36,724 bases of DNA, taken from Bacteroidales bacterium. GTDB taxonomy: Bacteria; Bacteroidota; Bacteroidia; Bacteroidales; WCHB1-69. Positions 33,793 through 36,724 of the stretch are shown one piece after another. The notes beneath the pieces are model-generated. The model saw only the letters and a program-made list of their open reading frames with translations, was not told where the DNA came from and did not search any database. Where the stretch lies: contig JAFXPL010000018.1 of assembly GCA_017527945.1 (NCBI GenBank), positions 1 through 36,724 of the forward strand, in the 5' to 3' direction. Each line of letters opens with the position of its first letter. Position 1 is the first letter of the stretch. Both the position numbers and the translations under genes were made by a program.

Positions 33793-35034
33793 ATGGAATC
33801 CGATCGCAAATACCCCGTTGGTATTCAGACCTTTTCGGAAATCCGTAAGGGCAATTACGTTTACATCGACAAAACTGATTTGGTTTGGCAGATGACCCGC
33901 ATGAAGTTTGTCTTCCTCAGCCGTCCGCGCAGGTTCGGCAAATCACTGCTGACCACTACGTTGAACTCTTACTTCAAAGGGCATAAAGAGTTGTTCGAAG
34001 GCTTGAAGATCATGGACTTGGAGACGGAGTGGGAGCAGTACCCTGTGCTCCATTTCGATTTGAGCGGTGCCAAGCATCTGCCCGCCGATCAGGTCAAAGC
34101 GGAGTTGGTGAGACAGCTCGCCATCCTGGAGAAGGACTACGACAGGGACGAGACGGAGGTCTCTCCGGGCATGCGCTTGGCCGGACTGATCCAGCGAGCC
34201 TATCAGAAATCCGGCCGCCAAGCAGTGGTCGTCATTGACGAATACGGCGCTCCGCTGTTGGATGTGCTTCACGACCCAGAACGGTTAGAGGCGGCCCGCG
34301 AAGTGATGCAAGAGTTTTACCAACGACTGGTTCGGCAGTGGCACTCCAACCTTCCTCATTCGTCAGATGCAGCATTTCCGCACCGACATCACCACCATGG
34401 ACATGATCGCGGCGCGAGCAAGCGCATTTGACCAGCCGACCGAAAACATGGATGACGCACTTCCGTTGCTCTACCAAAGCGGGTACATCACCATCAAAGA
34501 CTATGACAAAGAGACGGATTTCTACATCTTGTCCATACCGAACAAGGAAGTCCGCACCGGTTTCGTTGAGAACATGATTCTTCTTTACACGGAAATTAAC
34601 AAAACAACACGGCGGGTTTTGCCATGCGTTTTTGGCGTGCACTCAAGCACAACAACATTGTCTCTGCCATGCAGGAGATGAAAGCCTTCCTGGCCAGAAT
34701 TCCATACGTGGAAGGATTCAAGGAAAAGCTGAAGGAAGTCAAAAACTACGAGGGCTTCTATGAATATACCTTCTGGCTGATATTCAACATGCTGAATTTC
34801 CATGCCCGTACCCAAGTGAAGTGCGCGGGCGGCAGGATTGACTTTGTGGTCTGGATGCCCGACACCACCTACGTCTTCGAGCTGAAAGTGAACGGCACCG
34901 CGCAGGAGGCCTTGGACCAGATCAACAGCAAAGGCTATTTCCTTCCTTATGAGACCGAAGGCCGCACTGTCGTCAAAGTCGGTGTGCAGTTCGAAAGGGA
35001 AACGATGACGGTGGGCGAGTATCGGGTCGGTTAG
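33793..35034 (+). pseudogene. AAA-ATPase / PD-(D/E)XK family (DUF1703-type) gene, broken
   Basis: Fragments of one gene lie in two frames. The first (33793 to about 34320) has YPVGIQTFSEIRKGNYVYID, the P-loop-like RPRRFGKSLL, and the Walker B-like VVVIDEYGAPLLD. It stops matching after EVMQEFYQ. In the next frame NDWFGSGTPTFLIRQMQHF resumes, so about 130-150 residues of the usual middle part are deleted and the frame is shifted at about 34320. A second shift near the AAAA run at 34601-34604 returns to the first frame, where the C-terminal nuclease-fold motif (IDFVVWMPDTTYVFELKV) is still clear. Full-length members are about 510-570 residues; 1,242 bases remain. Such proteins occur in many copies in Bacteroidota, role unknown. 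Confidence 0.85.
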
Positions 35035-35375
35035 GGACCGATATGTGATCGACCAAAGGAATTTGCCGGGCACCTCGTGATTCGCGCGATTTGTGGTGCA
35101 AAGATCTCCGCGGATCACAAGAATCTCGCGGAAACATGGTCATGAATGCCGGCACCCAAAGCGTTTCCCCGTCTTTTTTCAGGTCTATCGTATAAACCAA
35201 ATACCTCCACCGTATTGCCTTAGAACTTTTTGCGGATTTCATCCAGGGAGGCGTGGGCCGCATGCGGTAGATGACCCAAATAAAAAGTTGATGCGTAAGC
35301 CCTGAAGTGTAGTCCCGACCTGTTCCCCGCTTCCAAAAAAATCGTATCTTTGCCGATTTTTAGGAGAATAGCGAA
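35035..35375. other. Intergenic region between the broken ATPase and ribBA
   Basis: No supported gene. A degenerate, partly self-similar stretch occurs at about 35076-35140 (GTGATTCGCGCGATT; CGCGGATCACAAGAATCTCG). An in-frame minus-strand ORF here overlaps the ATPase tail and has no recognised family. No FMN riboswitch pattern is visible upstream of ribBA. Confidence 0.5.
35345..35352 (+). promoter_or_regulatory. Putative -7 box for ribBA
   Basis: TATCTTTG lies 23 bases before the ATG at 35376. The -33 position (35322-35325) reads GTTC, a weak match. Confidence 0.55.
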
Positions 35376-36605
35376 ATGAAAGATATGCAAGAGTCTAAAT
35401 TACAATCCATTGAACAGGCCATAGAGGACCTGAAAAACGGAAAATTCGTCATCCTGGTGGACGACGAGGAACGCGAAAACGAAGGCGATTTCATCATCGC
35501 CGCCCAACATATTGACGCCGACAAGGTGAACTTCATGCTTTCGCGAGGCCGCGGCGTGCTCTGCGTGCCCATGACCAGCGAACGCTGCCGAGAACTCGAC
35601 CTCGAAATGCAGGTGTCCAACAACACCTCCATCCATGAGACCCCCTTCACCGTCACCGTCGATCTGCTCGGCCACGACTGCACCACGGGCGTCTCCATGC
35701 ACGACCGCGCCGCCTCCATCCGCGCACTGGCCGACAAGTCGATGAAGGCCTCCGACTTCGGCCGGCCCGGCCACGTGAACCCGCTGCGCGCACGCGACGG
35801 CGGCGTCCTGGTCCGCGCCGGACACACTGAGGGCACCGTCGATCTGCTGAAACTCGCCGGCCTCGAACCCGTGGGCGCCCTCATCGAAATCATCAACCCC
35901 GACGGCACCATGGCCCGCCTGCCGCAACTGTTGGAGGTGGCCGAAGAATACGGCATCACCATCACGAGTATCGAGAAACTGATAGCCTACCGCCTTGAGA
36001 AAGAGACGCTTATACGCCGCGAACAGGAAGTGAACCTGCCCACGCAATGGGGCGACTTCAAGCTGATTGCCTACACGCAGCTCAACAACGGCGCCACCCA
36101 CCTGGCCCTCAAGAAGGGCGAATGGGAGGACGGCGAACCCGTGATGGTGCGCGTGCACTCCTCCTGTGCCACCGGCGACATCTTCGGCTCCTGCAAGTGC
36201 GACTGCGGCGAACAACTCCACCGCGCCATGGAGATGGTCGATAAGGAAGGCAAGGGTCTCGTGCTCTACATGAGCCAGGAGGGCCGTGGCATCGGACTCA
36301 TCAACAAGCTGCGGGCCTACCACCTGCAGGAACTCGGCCGCGACACCGTGGAGGCCAACCTCGAACTCGGCTTCAAGGCCGACGAGCGCGACTACGGCGT
36401 GGGGGCGCAGATCCTCCGCGACCTCAAAGCCACCAACGTCCGCCTCATCACCAACAACCCCGCCAAACGCGTCGGTCTCTCCGCCCACGGCATCACCATC
36501 TCCGAAACCCTGCCCATCATCATCAAACCCAACAAAATCAACGAAGGATACCTGAAGACCAAACAGGCGAAAATGGGACATACGTTGGGCTTCAATAACC
36601 TATAA
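35376..36605 (+). CDS. ribBA: Bifunctional 3,4-dihydroxy-2-butanone 4-phosphate synthase / GTP cyclohydrolase II
   Basis: A 409-residue cytoplasmic enzyme supplying both precursors of riboflavin. The N-terminal RibB domain (about 8-205) carries [15 protein letters not shown] at 29-43 and [16 protein letters not shown]. The C-terminal RibA domain (about 210-400) carries [19 protein letters not shown], whose cysteines bind zinc, and [20 protein letters not shown] 35376 is used; a second ATG three codons later is possible. The last codons and the stop lie in a heptamer repeat. Other rib genes are not in the window. Confidence 0.95.
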   Translation: MKDMQESKLQSIEQAIEDLKNGKFVILVDDEERENEGDFIIAAQHIDADKVNFMLSRGRGVLCVPMTSERCRELDLEMQVSNNTSIHETPFTVTVDLLGHDCTTGVSMHDRAASIRALADKSMKASDFGRPGHVNPLRARDGGVLVRAGHTEGTVDLLKLAGLEPVGALIEIINPDGTMARLPQLLEVAEEYGITITSIEKLIAYRLEKETLIRREQEVNLPTQWGDFKLIAYTQLNNGATHLALKKGEWEDGEPVMVRVHSSCATGDIFGSCKCDCGEQLHRAMEMVDKEGKGLVLYMSQEGRGIGLINKLRAYHLQELGRDTVEANLELGFKADERDYGVGAQILRDLKATNVRLITNNPAKRVGLSAHGITISETLPIIIKPNKINEGYLKTKQAKMGHTLGFNNL

Positions 36606-36621
36606 CCCATAACCTATAACC
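36594..36621. repeat. Four-unit heptamer array (NATAACC) at the ribBA-lepA junction
   Basis: AATAACC, TATAACC, CATAACC, TATAACC run without gaps from the last codons of ribBA, over its stop codon, to 7 bases before the lepA start. Same 7-base period as the arrays at 1356, 14411 and 16011. Confidence 0.85.
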
Positions 36622-36628
36622 ATTATAG

Positions 36629-36724
36629 ATGAAACACATAAGGAACTTCTGCATCATCGCACATATCGACCACGGGAAGAGCACGTTAGCCGACCGTTTG
36701 TTGCAATACACCAAGACGGTTAAC
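36629..36724 (+). CDS. lepA: Elongation factor 4 (LepA), N-terminal part
   Basis: The first 32 codons of a translational GTPase, cut by the window end. [20 protein letters not shown] contains the G1/P-loop motif AHIDHGKST, and [12 protein letters not shown] follows, typical of LepA. LepA acts on stalled or initiating ribosomes. Its leader is only 23 bases from the ribBA stop and is made of the heptamer repeat, so it may be read through from ribBA. Confidence 0.92.
   Translation, partial: MKHIRNFCIIAHIDHGKSTLADRLLQYTKTVN

Noticed and set aside
34973..35263. Minus-strand open frame of 96 codons after the broken ATPase
   Set aside because: It overlaps the conserved nuclease-fold end of the ATPase remnant and shows no recognisable domain; a remnant of another gene cannot be excluded.
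35035..35375. FMN riboswitch upstream of ribBA
   Set aside because: The conserved RFN core words and hairpins are not visible, and the leader after the -7 box is too short.
35400..36581. Minus-strand open frame (393 codons) opposite ribBA
   Set aside because: Antisense shadow of a textbook RibBA.

Overview
The window reads as a chromosomal segment of a Bacteroidales-type bacterium (phylum Bacteroidota). Supporting signs are a type IX secretion (T9SS) C-terminal sorting domain, a DUF4271-hemD-rnpA-yidD gene block, a Bacteroidales-style MraY, a GldM-type domain, and several TAnnTTTG promoter -7 boxes. One of these has a perfect TTTG-N19-TAtcTTTG layout upstream of nadE. No rRNA, tRNA or CRISPR array was seen.

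Left part (1-14.3 kb): mostly GC-rich housekeeping genes. These are the end of pckA, a peptidase E gene, a 21-unit heptanucleotide array, then nadE, a GlcNAc-kinase-like gene and a MATE exporter in a tight operon. On the minus strand is an adaptor-RND-TolC efflux operon whose adaptor and pump genes carry frameshifts; the pump also lacks most of one porter subdomain. Next come yidD, rnpA, hemD and a DUF4271 gene, a small T9SS cargo protein, and a P-loop protein related to cyclic 2,3-diphosphoglycerate synthetase.

Middle (14.4-16.9 kb): a gene-poor stretch with a decayed IS1595-type element with recognisable inverted ends, more heptamer repeats, and a small HTH gene.

Centre of interest (16.9-33.1 kb): a tightly spaced, AT-richer plus-strand cluster. 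It begins with one 1,504-residue protein that fuses a SEDS (FtsW/RodA) glycosyltransferase to a penicillin-binding transpeptidase. Then come a Ser/Thr kinase with a coiled coil and a zinc ribbon, four small membrane proteins that each start with a near-identical zinc ribbon (one carrying the periplasmic part of the T9SS/gliding motor protein GldM, another a WG repeat), and a second paralogous kinase with a membrane anchor. It ends with a secreted TPR-like protein, an FHA protein, a second FHA-like protein, and a membrane-anchored PP2C phosphatase. mraY (lipid I synthesis) follows after 6 bases, then kptA. The combination kinase + phosphatase + FHA + SEDS + PBP resembles the actinobacterial PknA/PknB-PstP-RodA-PbpA-Fha locus, but with different architectures and a GldM link. 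My inference is a phospho-signalling module controlling envelope synthesis, possibly coupled to the T9SS motor.

Right end (33.8-36.7 kb): a decayed AAA-ATPase/PD-(D/E)XK gene, ribBA, and the start of lepA.

Short-unit repeats, mostly with a 7-base period, recur at several unrelated gene boundaries. Function calls rest on motif recognition only; no database search was possible.
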